From Glandiceps talaboti (taxonomy: Eukaryota; Hemichordata; Enteropneusta; Spengelidae): DNA of 64,000 nt. The notes beneath the pieces were generated by a model, which worked only from the letters and a program-made list of their open reading frames with translations, did no database searches and was not told the origin of the DNA. Position 1 is the stretch's first letter; each line of letters begins with the position of its first letter. The position numbers were made by a program, and so were the translations under genes. The stretch is taken from the NCBI RefSeq assembly GCF_964340395.1, contig NC_135558.1, forward strand, positions 9,404,501-9,468,500, in the 5' to 3' direction. Below are positions 13,160 through 26,900 of this stretch, piece after piece.

Positions 13160-14340
13160 CTGACAGTTCAAGTTACTAGTAGTAAGACGAAAGCTTTTTA
13201 TTTTGACCTACTTTGGTAAATAATGAACATATAATGTTATCGGAACCATGACCCTTGACTTGTTTAATCTAGTACATTGTACTTTAAATACAGTCATACT
13301 TTTGACTTCGGTATTAAAGCTTTTTTCATTTTATTTTTAAGTAGTTGCAAGAAAGTGTACCCTATTTCCTTTAGTCTAGAATTCTAAACTGGTACAGTAC
13401 ATTATGTTTTTAAACTTCATTACTAATACCCAGTCTAGTCAAGACGGTCACAAAAGGTGTTAAATTGTGGTGCTCCCCTGTGGGGAACGACGCGCAAAGG
13501 GTGCATGTCCATGTAATTCATCACAAACTGACCTTTCTAACGTTTCTAGGACTGCACTGATATGCAAATGTCCAACCAGGACTCCACCTCCAGTCTGTTT
13601 AAACTAAAATCACATGGGAATGAGACAACATCAACATATTTATATGAACACAGTTGGGAGGAGCACAGATTTCTGTGTTTGAACAACCGTCTTGACTAAA
13701 GTGGGTATTAGTAATGAAGTACTGTACCAGTTTAGAATTCTAGACTATATTTCCTTAGGCCATTTCAGGTGCAAAAAAAAAAAAATTATCCATATGATAT
13801 GTGCAGCTCAGTGAACATCACAAAAGCTACTTGAAATTTAGTATTACACTTGCTTTATAGCTTCTTTCATTTAATTCTATGCGGCTGCAACATCAAGTGT
13901 TTCAATATTTAGGTCACTTCGTGACAGTACCAATGTCTTAACTAATCTGTGCAGCTCTGTGAACATCACAAAGCTAATCAACGTTCAATGTTTCACATAC
14001 TCATGGCTTCTTGCACTCAATTTTTAAAGAGGATGAAACATTGAGAGTTTAATTTTACCAAGGTCTACTGTCAGTCAGATTGCAATGTCCTCAATGATCT
14101 GTGCAGCTTTGTGAACATCACAAAAGCTAATCAAAGTTCAATACTACACGTACTTGGCTTCTTTCCCTCAATTTTTAAGGTGCTGCAACATTAAATTTTA
14201 ATTGTTTTTAGTAGGTCAGTTTGGTTGCAATCTCCTCACAGTGATCTGTGCTGTTCTGTGATCATCACAAAAGCTCGTCGGAGTTCAATAATATACTTGT
14301 TTGGCTTCTTTCATGTAATCTTTGGGGGCTGCATACACTG
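13160..14340. repeat. ~155-bp tandem array, four to five diverged copies
   Basis: The unit is marked by CTGTGCAGCTCTGTGAACATCACA, AAAGCTAATCAAAGTTCAAT, a GGCTTCTTTC block and a TGCAACATTAA block. Copies are clear from about 13795 to 14340; an older copy at about 13190-13370 is cut off by the foldback element at 13372-13747. Noncoding. Confidence 0.7.
13372..13747. mobile_element. Foldback MITE, TA target site
   Basis: The ends GTCTAGAATTCTAAACTGG and its inverse are flanked by TA. Arms of about 75 bp are inverted copies; the left arm has a small extra insertion of about 15 bp. The GC-richer interior of about 220 bp has no reading frame. The TA target site suggests a non-autonomous Tc1/mariner-type element. 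It sits inside the ~155-bp tandem array. Confidence 0.8.
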
Positions 14341-14846
14341 TAGACGCTTGAATTTCTCAGAAGTCAATTCAGATAGCTTTCTGTTAAAAGTATCATTCAT
14401 TCAGATAATTGAACAGTTCAGAAAACCAAATAGTTCATATTACCAAACAAACACCACAAGTACACAATAACCAATACTCAGAAAAATTATTGATGGAGGC
14501 AATAACACTTTTCACACTCTTAAGTGTTTTAGATGACTGCTTATCTATTAATACAATCCTAGTGTGATACAGTACTTTGAAATAACTGCCTATTATAAAT
14601 ATTTGCGTATTTCACAATGCAAGACTGAAATAAATGCCTAATATACAACCCCTTGAGTAAGAAGCAGTGAATACACTATCTCTTGCCATCATTCTACACC
14701 TATGCATCAGTTTCAAAGATATAGGAATTAAATCTCTGAGAAGACAGTCATGGTGGAGAGATGATGGGCCTGTCAAATGAATCATTTGCTGAGAACTCTG
14801 TTGGGAGTTATTAAAATGATTTGTGGAATTTATAGAAAGCCGAGGC

Positions 14847-14852
14847 TTTATT
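14847..14852 (-). promoter_or_regulatory. Possible poly(A) signal of the C2-PDZ-DH-PH gene
   Basis: AATAAA on the minus strand, about 600 bases beyond the stop codon at 15457. It is one of several possible sites and no transcript evidence is available. Confidence 0.25.
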
Positions 14853-15456
14853 CGATACATGTCATGATAATCCAACACGTCAATTCCACAAAGTGACGAT
14901 TCCCAGGAGTATGTCTAAAGACATGGAAGATGTATTGCAGTAAGTTTTCACTCATAAAGATGGTCTGACTGGGACATAAAGCAATCATGCTCAAAACAAC
15001 ACACTACTGAGGGCAAATTTTTGTTGACTGCCCTAAAACCCATAAAGACAAATTTGTTGTGTGTCATTTACAACTTACAATCATAAAAATCAATTTTCCA
15101 TAGCGGTAATATATAGATCATATACCTAACATGAATAAGATAATATATATGTACTCATATCAATTTAATCAGTGCTTTGTACAAAGTACAGGCGTTTAAT
15201 ACTAAACAAAATAAATTTTGACAAGGATGTTGGGGGCGCTGTAATCATAAGTTACTTCAAGTACCATCAAGCAGGACACTGCTATCACATTATCAAAAGT
15301 GACTATCCATATTACATAAAAGTGAAAGATCACTGCACTGAATTGGTTTTGTAAAATGATAAAAATTTCTCGAGGATGTGATAATAAAAACACAAGAAAC
15401 ACCTGTTTAAAATCTAGTGACACAAAGACCATCTGCAAAGGCAACTTTATATAACA

Positions 15457-18400
15457 TTACATAGTTTCTTGACGAGACAGTTCGCAGACAGACATGATGA
15501 ACTCACAGGACAACAACTGGGTTGGACCATTCATAGTTGGTGTCTCCAAGTATACACCCTGGCACTGTACTGTTCCTTTGGCATAGTTCACAATTTTACT
15601 AACAATTCCATATGGTTTGGTATTTGAGAGTAACAGCTGTATATGCAACACATTGAAGTATACATGCAACAAATATAATGTATGCAAATACGTCACCATC
15701 TTTCGCATATCAAATCATACCGATAAATTATACAGAATGTATATATTTTGCACATTTGTGAAAACATCACAAGTACACATAAAAAAATTGTATATCCAGT
15801 CAGAAAACTGACTTAGAATCGTAAATCATACTGATGTATCCATGTTTGTCAACAAACTTGAATACATATCCGAACATTTGACACTCACTTGACCTTTGAC
15901 ACTCATAACTTGACCTTTGACACTCGTCCTGACCTTTGATTCCAACACACCAGACCTCTGCCCATACATACAAGTGCATACAGATCCTACCTTCAGACTG
16001 GCTTCACTTGAGATCCTGTACATTCCAGTGGCATGTTTGTTCAATAATTTCTTCCATGTTGCTTTCAGTTGAGGTGTTGGTGCCCTGAGTGTCTTGTTTT
16101 CTTTCTGTTTGCTACCACTACTAGATACGACCGATACTTGAAAACTTAAATCTGTAAAATAAATGTGAGATGTAAGTGGACACAATGAACAATTTATGAT
16201 GAACCCTTCCTGTCCCATCCCAATCCCAGTCCCCATCTCATAATCCCACACCCCATCCCAACCCCAAATACCCATCCCATCTCAACCCCTCATCCCAATC
16301 CCACCCCAACCCAAAAACCATCTCATCTCAATCCCAAATCTTTACCTACCTTTATCTCCTTTGTTGACAGTCATTCCTTGAAAGTACACTAATTCCATTG
16401 GTAGCTTCTCTAACACCAGAAGGGTATCATCTTCACGACGCTTTGTAATCAGTAACATGTCACTGCACAAAATAGCCCACATCTACAACAAAGAAACCCA
16501 ACGATCAATCCAACGTCATGTAATTTCACACATTTGTCATTCATATACATATAAATGATAACACTGTACATTTTGATTAATGCCTTCCATCAATTAACTA
16601 GTACACCATAGGTGATTTTAAGCTTTAACATTATCATTGGCATGGACCTATAGTGGTACAACCCAATACTACTTCTTATAGCTTGTAGCCAGACACAAAC
16701 TTTCATTCTGCCAGAAAGCTGCACGAGTAAATCCTTCACATAACAATTTTTGTCCAACCAGGTTCCCATCTATACATCTTTGCTGACTTGGCCATGAGTG
16801 TGATACTGCCACCAAGTACACAAGATTCAATCCTTCACATAACAATTTTCGTCCTACCAGGTTCCCATTTATACAGATGGATTACCATTCATCAAATTGG
16901 AAAATCATGAGTTGCATGTAAAGTATTTTCCCTGTCATTATCAGTTACCGGCAAATTTCATTGCATGTGGCTGCTCACAGTTATAATAAACAAACAAATA
17001 AATAAATAAATAAATAAATACAAAACAATTTTTAAGAGGATGATGGATTACCTTTTTAAGTCGGTCAGGGTCATTTGGATTGACTTTGTACAGAGTCCCA
17101 GCAAATATATACTGTCTTCCAGACTCTGTTAGTTTACAATGCTATATGAAGAAAGACAGAAAGTTTTGAATTTTGCATAAATTCCTCATTTGCATATTGA
17201 CCTTTGACACAAGAAACCATGACAATGATAACCATCTTCACATTATTAGCTATCTTGTAAAGGAAAAGTGAAACACTCCTCTGTGAAGGTAATACAACAG
17301 TGGATTTCTTTGTGGTAGAATGGGCCTCAGGGACCAATTACTCTGAACAGAAATCTGTCCAAACATTGTCAGTTCATTCCTGGTCATTCAGAAAAATAAA
17401 AATAAATCTGAGGATCATTTTCTATTTGCAATGAAATTGGCAATCTTTTATTTTTCAATGGAGTTAACATTCAATATGTAATATTCGGTTAGCCATATTG
17501 GACTCTATGGCCATATTGGACTTTATGGCCATAATTGACTATATGGCCATATTGGATTCTATGGCCATATTGGATTCTATGGCCATATTGGATTCTATGA
17601 TCATATTGGATTCTATGGCCATATTGGATTCTACAGCCATATTGGATTTGGTGGCCATATTGGATTCTACAGCCATATTGGATTTGGTGGCCATATTGGA
17701 TTCTACAGCCATATTGGATTTGGTGGCCATATTGGATTCTATGGCCATATTGGATTTGGTGGCCATATTGGATTCTATGGCCATATTGGATTTGGTGGCC
17801 ATATTGGATTCTAAAATAATTTTGATATCATTTTGACCTACAACTCCTGAATGTCTTTCCTAACTGGTGGTTTGAGTTTTCATGAACAAAGTAGCAGCAA
17901 AAAGTTTCCAATTTTTATTCCCACAAATGCAGTCATGCAAACTTTGATTATTGTATGCCTTACTTTGACATTTTTGCCAAATACTACTTTCTCCTGTAGT
18001 TGTCTGAGTTGACTAGAACTGTAGCTCCTGGTGTTGCCATCTTTAACAGTTTCTGACCACCAGTGAATGGATTGCAGTGCTGTAATATCAATAAATATAC
18101 AAATAAAAACAATGTATGATGATGAATGAGCATTCTTTGAGGCTGTATTTTAATAAACTGTCCTTTTTGAATTTAGCAAAATTGCACAAATCCAAGAAGT
18201 TATTATTAAGTGTGTTAGCTATAATGTCATGTCACGTCATGTCTTGTTATGTATTGTATTGTAATAGTGTATTGTACTGTACTGTACTGTACTGTACTGT
18301 ACTGTAATGTACTGTACTGTAATGTTCTGTTCTGTTCTGTACTGTACTAACACTGTACTGTACTGTACTGTACTGTGCTGTACTGTACTGTACTGTACTG

Positions 18401-21400
18401 TACTGTATTGCATAGATCTATAACAATACAAAGACACTTTATACTTTCTCAACTCTCTGGCCATAAAATTCTGAGTGGCTTTATCAATGCATAGAATTAA
18501 ATCATTCACATTGCAGCCTCTATCCTACCAGGTTCCCACTGAGCCAGTCACTGTTACCAGTCAACCATCACAACTCACCCAAACAACTATGATACTCAGA
18601 ATACCATTTAGAGTGTGTTTTTTAAGTTTTCATGGCCTGGATGTTCTGTACGTGTAATCATCTATACAACAATAACACTTACCATTTAGCGTGTGTTTTA
18701 AGTTTTCATGGTCTGAATGTTCTGTACGTGTACTTGTCCATACAATAACACTTACCATTTAGAGTGTGTTTTAAGTTTTCATGGTCTGAATGTTCTGTAC
18801 GTGTACTTGTCCATACCATTTGTAACAGCTGACAAAGTTTATCTAAATATTCTGAAGGTTTCAGTAAAAATCCTCTCACAGCAAGCTGCTCATCAGCACT
18901 CCAGGAATGCTGAAAATATAGACAACAAAAGTGATTATTTGCTCAATTTTGTTTTCAAGTATTCTGATCAATTCAGTAAACCCCCCCCCCCCACAACAAA
19001 CTGTTCATCAAGGCATGTTGTAAAAATAGAAAATAAAAGTGATTATTTTTCAATTTTTAGCTACAATTTCAAACAAAAAGTACAAGTACACAACCTATAA
19101 TACAAAGTACCATAAATCCTCGAGTTCCCTTAAGAGTTTATCACAAACCAAGTTCTACAAGTCAGAACAAAAAATACAGGATTTACATTATGGTCTGTAT
19201 ATATACCATTGTTCCACAGTACATAAACTTTTAGTCAAATCATTAAAATTTGCCAATCTTTTCCTCCATTTTACATCAATTAAGTATAAATTTTTCAATA
19301 ATAGTATTAGTTTGACTTGAATATTTTTCATCCAGTCATGGACAATATTTCATTTTATAAAGGCCTTGTCATCAACCTGTCATCATTATCAGGAGTGCAC
19401 TACAAGTATAAATATAGCACACCTATAACAATACTGATGAGTAGTTGTCAGTAAAGAGCTTGTAGTACACTTCTGGTGATGTCTGTGAACATTTTGAGTT
19501 AATTCTCAACAATTTTCTCTGACTCTGTGAGTAGTAATATACTATGTGTAAAGTGGCCGCATGGATGAGGATTGGGTACTTATTTTGGATTTTTAATTTA
19601 TAAAACAATTTTATCATGGCTTCCTACTTGAAAAACCAATGTGAAACGACATAGACCAAGTCTGTGTTTGTAACTCACTACATTGTAAGGGATTAATAAA
19701 TGTGTAAAAGGGTTTGTTATTGAACGTACAATAACAAACTTTTCACACATTTTGAGCTTGTTGGAATGTTTTGAGTTACAAACACAGACTTGGTCTGTGT
19801 TGTTTCACATCGGTTTTTCAAGTAGGACGCCATGATAAAATTGTTTTATAAATTGAAAATCCAAAATGAATACCTAATCCTCATCCATATGGCCACTTTA
19901 ATATCCCTGTCACTTGTGTACACTTTACAAATTAAGTCTACAATCACGTTTAAGTGGCCATATGGATGAGGATTGGGTATTGGGTATTGATTTTTGGATT
20001 TTTAATTTATATATGGCCACTTTCATCGCTATCAGTCTCTTTTACCTGATGCTGCATCACGGCTTCCATTTCACTCTCTACCATCCTCACTGATGATTGG
20101 TACACTGCATATGCACTCATAAACTCATCCAGCTGGAAACATAAAAATTAAGGGCGGAAAATTTAATATTGGCCCATCTGAACAACCAAATAATCTTAAT
20201 AGTCAGTCTGTCGGCCAGTGCAATTTAGTATGGAAAACTTATTACAAAAAATTACCCCAAAAAACAGTTTATAAAGTTCAAAATGTAATTCTAGTTCTGA
20301 TGGCTGTCTAAAACTGCTGTGACATCACAAAGCCACAGGAAAAGCCCTTGAGTATTGATTGACAGTAAAGGGGTGCTACCATAAATACTATAAACCAATC
20401 ACGTTGGAGGTCAAAGGGTTATGCAAATAAATGAAACAGAAGTCATGAACTGTGGATTTTATAGTTTCTACTATGTGTATTTTAGTCTGCCCTTTGACAA
20501 CAAATCTACACAAAGACAGAATAAGGAGTGTGTTTCACACTACAAATTTACATGAAGACAGTAAAAGTAGCGGTAAAAAATCACATACCTTTCCTAGGTA
20601 CACATCGCCAATAGTGATAATTTCTGGTTTAGAACTCTGAGTCTTCTTAGCTGGTGATGACTCAGCAGCCAGTCTTAATTCCAACTGTTGTACATGGTAA
20701 CCACAGATCACCGTCATCTGAAAATACACATAGTCAAATAAAATAACTATGTACTGTAATAGATCGTTTTATAACAAAAAATATGATACAATATATTTAA
20801 CTTTTTCTGAATGACTATAGTTCAGCATGAAAAGCCATACCAACCAAAACTACAGCTACTATTTCTGTTCTTCCTTTTTTTTCTGATTTCAATTCTATTT
20901 TGTTAACATTGATTTTATTTCTTTGGATTTTAAGAGTCTGACTTGACAACAGACTGAGAAATATTGTGATTGTTTGTATTGGTTTTTAAAAAAAGCTATG
21001 CTTTGAAGCCAAAAATGCCAAGATCTTTAACTGCTAAGATACTGCTATTGAGGGCAAGTGCAAATTCGTGGGGCATTCTGGGAGTAATGACTCGAACAGT
21101 GGGGGACGATTACTCACACAGAGTGGCCTGAGCAGGTGGGTGCTTAGTATGTTGCAGGGACTGGATGACGCCGAGATGGCCTAAAGCCTTAACATTTTAA
21201 CAGTGTCATGACATGGAGCATGCAACAGAGCCCTGTCATGCAGTCCCAAACTTGAATGGACTTCTTTTGAAATGTGTGGTTGTGTCTGTATGTATTAGTC
21301 TGCATGAAAAGTAATCACTGAGAGCAATTCCTAGCGATTCTATACTACTAAACTGTACAGAACGGCTTGAAATTACTCTTACTTTTGTTCAAAGTTGACT

Positions 21401-23944
21401 TTATTGTGGAAACTGTAGTTTGCAACTGAATGAAATGGTGAAAATTTCACATCTGATACAGTGATAGCCAATAATTCAATTCCAAGGTTCTCACATTAGT
21501 GTTATCTTATCAGTTGAGCTGTAGGAATTACACAGGATCATTCTTTAATCTAAGACTAACTTTCTCTATATCTCTCCAAGACAACCATTTTTCATACTAC
21601 ATTTTAATCCTAATCTGACCTTGATCTTCAAATCCTCTACTTACCTGCTCTAAAGCTGTATATAATCTACTAAATTCAGTAGACATATGTAGATTAAATC
21701 GTAACGGCTTAAGATAATCTTCCACTCCATAATGCAAACTACTAGCAAAGCTGCCTTCATAGGAACATAACTGCTGTACGGCGGCTTCCCTAGCTTCCTC
21801 CATGCTGCCAAATACCTGTATAGGGAATGAAAACAAATATATTATGTTCCACAAGGTTGATGAGAAAAATGTCCCTATGAGATGATGTCAATCATAAAGC
21901 TACATACGACGGGGAAGTGTCTGCAACTAAAGTTTAACCATATGTCATTTTATACTAGGACTCCAATCTGTGTGTGGACACAATTATTTATTTGTATGTT
22001 TCTCATAACCATATATTGATGGAATCCAAAAAATGAAAGAAAATGATGCCCTCTATGGCAGAATCAGAAAAAAATCATAACCCCCATTGATTGTAAGATG
22101 GTGACACCGCAAACATTAAAACTTGGATGAAAATTGTTGTTGATCATTGAAATTTATGATGTTCAAAGATGTACTAGCTGCAACTGGATCTCTTACTATG
22201 TGGTGAGTGTGCCCTCTAAGCCAATTTAATCCACCACTGACTGATGCACACAATTTCTAGTGATGCACCAAAATTTGGTGTTCTCCTATCTCTTACTATG
22301 TGGTGACTCACAAGAAATTTTGACCCAGAACAACACAATTCGGCTATCATAAGAGGGCACACTGGTTCTGAGTATGATTACGATTTTAAAGCATTACTAA
22401 CATGTACATACACAATTTAAATACATTATTTTTGAACTGACAAATTTTTCATATATTTTAACTTTTACCCTCATATCATTTCTTTATTAATAGATGTCAC
22501 AATTAGATACATCATAAACTCATAATCATTCTATAAATGACAATGCTTTTTACATGCCTTTGATTAAAAACATGGCAGTTGAAGAATACTTGAAGTTACG
22601 TTGACTACTTTGGTAGATAAAATGCCATCTAGTTTGTTTGAAACTAAAAAGAACATATGCTAGATGATTCACTCATTGTTTTTTTAGTGACAGATGACAG
22701 AGACAACGTTTCAATAACTCTTCAAAATTGATGTTAATATGGTCAGCATACAGCGACATCATAAAGTACCCAACTTACGTTCACTTGTCAACAGTTTAGT
22801 GAGTTATAACATTTCAGGAACATATGTTTTCGGCTAAATATAGTATTTTTTCTGCATGCTTGTCACGACCAATGTGGTTAGGCTATATTTTATATGGACT
22901 TAGTTTTATATACTGAAAAGAGAAATTAACTGACCTAATTCTTGGCTGATTTAGGAAGGAATCCATCAACCATGCTATGTTGTGTTGTGCTGTGCTGTGT
23001 TGTGCCATGCTGTGTTGTGTTGTGTTGTGTTGTGTTGTGCTGCGCTGTGTTATGTTATGTTGTGTTGTGCTTTGTTGTGCGGTGCTGTATTGTGTTGTGT
23101 TGTGTTGTGTTGTGTTGTGTTGTGTTGTATTGTGCCGTGCTGTGCTGTGCTGTGCTGTGCTGTGTTGTGTTGTGCTTTGTTGTGTTGTGTTGTGTTGTGT
23201 TGTGCTGTGTTATGTTGTGTTGTGTTGTGTTGTGTTGTGCTGTGTTGTGCTGTGCTGTGGGAGCCTGTGCTGTGCTATGCTGTGTAGTGTAGTGTAGTGT
23301 AGTGTAGTGTAGTGTAGTGTAGTGTTGTGTTGTGTAGTGTTGTGTTGTGTTGTGTTGTGTTGTGCTGTGTTGTGTTGTGTTGTGTTGCATTGTATTGTGC
23401 TGTGCTGTGCTGTGCTGTGCTGTGCTGTGTTGTGCTGTGCTGTGCTATGCTTACACACTTGTTCCATCTGCACTACTAGTAATATGGTGAAATATATTAT
23501 CAAAAACATGGTAATATCTGACAGCACCTCATGAGGTGTGAGTGCAAGTGTAGAGTACTAGGGGTGTTTGTAGGAGTGTTTGCAGTGTTCTCTGCAGCAG
23601 TACTTTAATGTGATACACTCATGAAAGTGCAGCAGAAAACACTGCAAGTATGAGTGAAAATACCCTTGAGTAGCCACTCTGGCACTTATATGGCACTGTT
23701 ATTTTTACACATATGTTTATACGAAACAATCAATTTCCATAAGTATGCTGGTGCACTGGTGCAAGTAATCTGATACATATGTAATAATGTATGGAAAGAC
23801 AATGTTACCAAATTTGTGCAATTTTACCAAATATCTCTCTTTGATCTGTCTGTCTGTCTTTTCTCTCTCTCTGTCTGCCTGTCTGTCTTCTCTGTCTGTC
23901 TGTCTGTCTGTCTGCCTTCTCTGTCTGTCTTTTCTGTGTGTGTG

Positions 23945-23977
<33 letters not shown>

Positions 23978-26900
23978 TCTCTCCCTCCCTCCTTCCCTCT
24001 CTTCAACCCACATCTCTCAAATCCTACACATCCAAAACTAGTTCTTACAAAGCCATGTTTATATGAAAGCACAGGTGTACTTTACAAAATGTTTGTATCA
24101 TCATTGTTATTGAAGACAGCCATCCTGTATTAAATTGTACTGTAGTATGGACATAGGTTATTAACCATCACCTAGGTACTAAACATTATATACTCACCAA
24201 CCAACCAACACCAGACCTTGACTCAAGGACAAAAGAAACTTTCTGATCAATTTCACACCACAAGTACAACACACGTGTGGGGAATCGTAACCTCACAAAC
24301 CTCACCAATGTATGGTGGACTTCACAGTTTTTAGATTTATGCCTCAGTTTATCAGTACATCAAGCAGTTACCAATTGTTGTGTCTGTGCCTTGTTTACAC
24401 TTCGACCTCTTCAGCTCTATATTAAATGTTGGACAAATTTATTTGGGGTACTTGGTTGTCAAGTGACGGCCATAAATTGTGGAATAATTGGATGCAATGA
24501 CATCATCACTTGACCACACTGATGACTTCTCCAGATATTGTAAATCACAGCTGGTCAGTGACATCATCACAGGTGAGCGAGCCACTTATCAAACTTACTT
24601 GCACAGGATAGAGTTCACAGATTTCAAAATACATGTATGTATGGCTCAAAAATTTAGGTACGTGGTTGCCAAGCGATGGCCATAAATTGTGGAGTTACTT
24701 GATAAGGTGACATTATAATTTGATCATACAGATATTAATCATAGCTGCTCAATGCAGTCATCAGGTGAGTTGGTGGGTGATCAAAGAATTCACAAAGAAT
24801 TCACAGATTTGGACGTTTATGTATTAAAGTCCAATGTTGAAATAGACACAGCTCAGAACTTTGGGAGCTTGGATGTCAAGTGAGGGCCATAAATTGTAGA
24901 ATAATTGGATGCAATGACATCATCACTTGACCACATTGATGACTTATTCAGATAATGTAAATCACAGCTGTTCACTGATATTGTTACATCGCAGGCGAAA
25001 GTTAAAGTTGGTGAAACATTTAAAACTTTCTTGCACAGGACAGTTAACAGATTTGGAGATATTACTATGTTGAAATATACATGACTCAAAACTTAATTGG
25101 GTACTTGGTTGTCACGTAAGGGCCATTCATTATGGCATAAATGGATATAATGACATCATTACTTACTGATGGCTTATTCAGATATTGTAAATCACAGCTG
25201 GTCGATGACATCATAACAGGTGAGCTAGCCACTTATCAAAACTTACTTGCACAGGACAGAGTCCAGAGAAATGGACATGTTAGACCAATACTGAAACACA
25301 TTGTTCGAAACTTTGGGTGCTTAGATGTCAAGTGATGGCCATAAATTGTGGTGTAATTAATACTATGACATCATAACATGACTACATTCATGTCAACATA
25401 GTGTAAACCACAGCTGGTCAATGACGTCACCACAGGTGAAGGTCAAGTCGGTGAGACATCAAAACTTTCTGTCACAGAACAGAGTACGTCCACAGATTTG
25501 GGCACGATTCACTGTTTTTGCTATTTGGACAAAATTCCTAGGACTGAGTATAAAATCAGTCCTGTCTTCTTTGCCAATAAAAACCTCTAACATGGACATA
25601 CATAATGTAATTGACGACCCCAAGGTTATCGTGTCAGTACGCCACAGAAAGGTCCTTAGTTGATGTATCTCCATGTCTTACTACATATGAACAAATTAAC
25701 CTTGTCATTTTAGTGGTCTATCAAACTATTAACCAGGAATCTACTGTGTCAAGTTTTACAGTAAATTATTTGTTCATGTAAATGTACATTACTACATATG
25801 TCTCTTGGCACGAGCATGGATTTAATGCTAGTAGACTGACTGTCTACTGTCTGAAATATGTGACTTGACTTCACTTGTTCACTAAGATAGTGAGAATACA
25901 TGTAAGTGCACAAATGTGGCCATAGGGTAGGCAACACACTATTACGGTAACCCTGGAACTGAGGAAAAATATGTGGCCCATTTTCTAGGAAGCATTTCAT
26001 AAAAGGATATCGAATTTTACCTCATGCAAGAGGGTTAAATAGAACAAGCAGGTTGACTTATTCTCAGTACCTGCAATAGCATTTTACCTCATGCTAGGTC
26101 AAAATAGAACAAGGTCGACTTATTCTCTGTACCTGCAATAGCATTTTACCTCATGCTAGAGGGTCAAAATAGAACAAGGTTGACTTATTCTCACGCGTGT
26201 CTACAGTAATACATGTGAAGCATGTGGACCAGCAGTTATGGTGTCAACCAAGAAATCAAATGTTCGTTAGTTTTATGATGTACCTAAGCAGTAATATTCT
26301 ATATCAGGTACCGAGATTTCAAATGTCTACTGGAGTTTTGAGAGGACATAGCCGAAATCCACCATAACAGAGGGTCTACATGATCTAACTGACCTGTAGG
26401 GACAACTGTAGGATTTAACAATGGAGCACAACATGTCAACACTCTTTATATTGACATGACTGGTTTGAAACTACTACATGGTTGCTGGGTATTTTTAGAC
26501 ATTTATGATAAAGTGCAAACAATAACAGTTTACTATAAAGATAAACTAGGCATGTATTAACACCTTGAGACAAGTGGATTAAAATAGAAAATTAATAAAT
26601 ACATCATTTAAAAGTTATCTTTGGAAGTAAAAAACCAATAGCAAGGAGGGGAGAGGAGAGGAGAGGAGAGGGGAGGGTTGTAAAACTTTTATATGGCGTT
26701 TTGAGGAATCCTGGGTAACATTTACCGCAGGATAATTTAGTAAAATCTGCAATGATTTCCAACCCTTCAACCATAATTTTGGTGGCGGACCCCAGTAAAA
26801 AACCTACAATAACTCATGCAGGTATGTTTTTACCTACTTAAGACCCTTAATAAAACCACTGAAGCTGATGGGAAGGAGGCATAAATCAGCATATATTTGG

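Noticed and set aside
15826-15990. Coding extension of the exon 15991-16151 to a stop at 15826
   Set aside because: A GTAGGA donor at 15990 joins in phase to the exon at 15636, while the extension consists of repeated TTTGACACTC words typical of intron.
22942-23534. Cys/Val/Leu-rich and Thr/Gln/His-rich frames of about 100 codons
   Set aside because: Frames are open only because the five-base repeat lacks stops; all frames of the tract are equally open and it lies in an intron.
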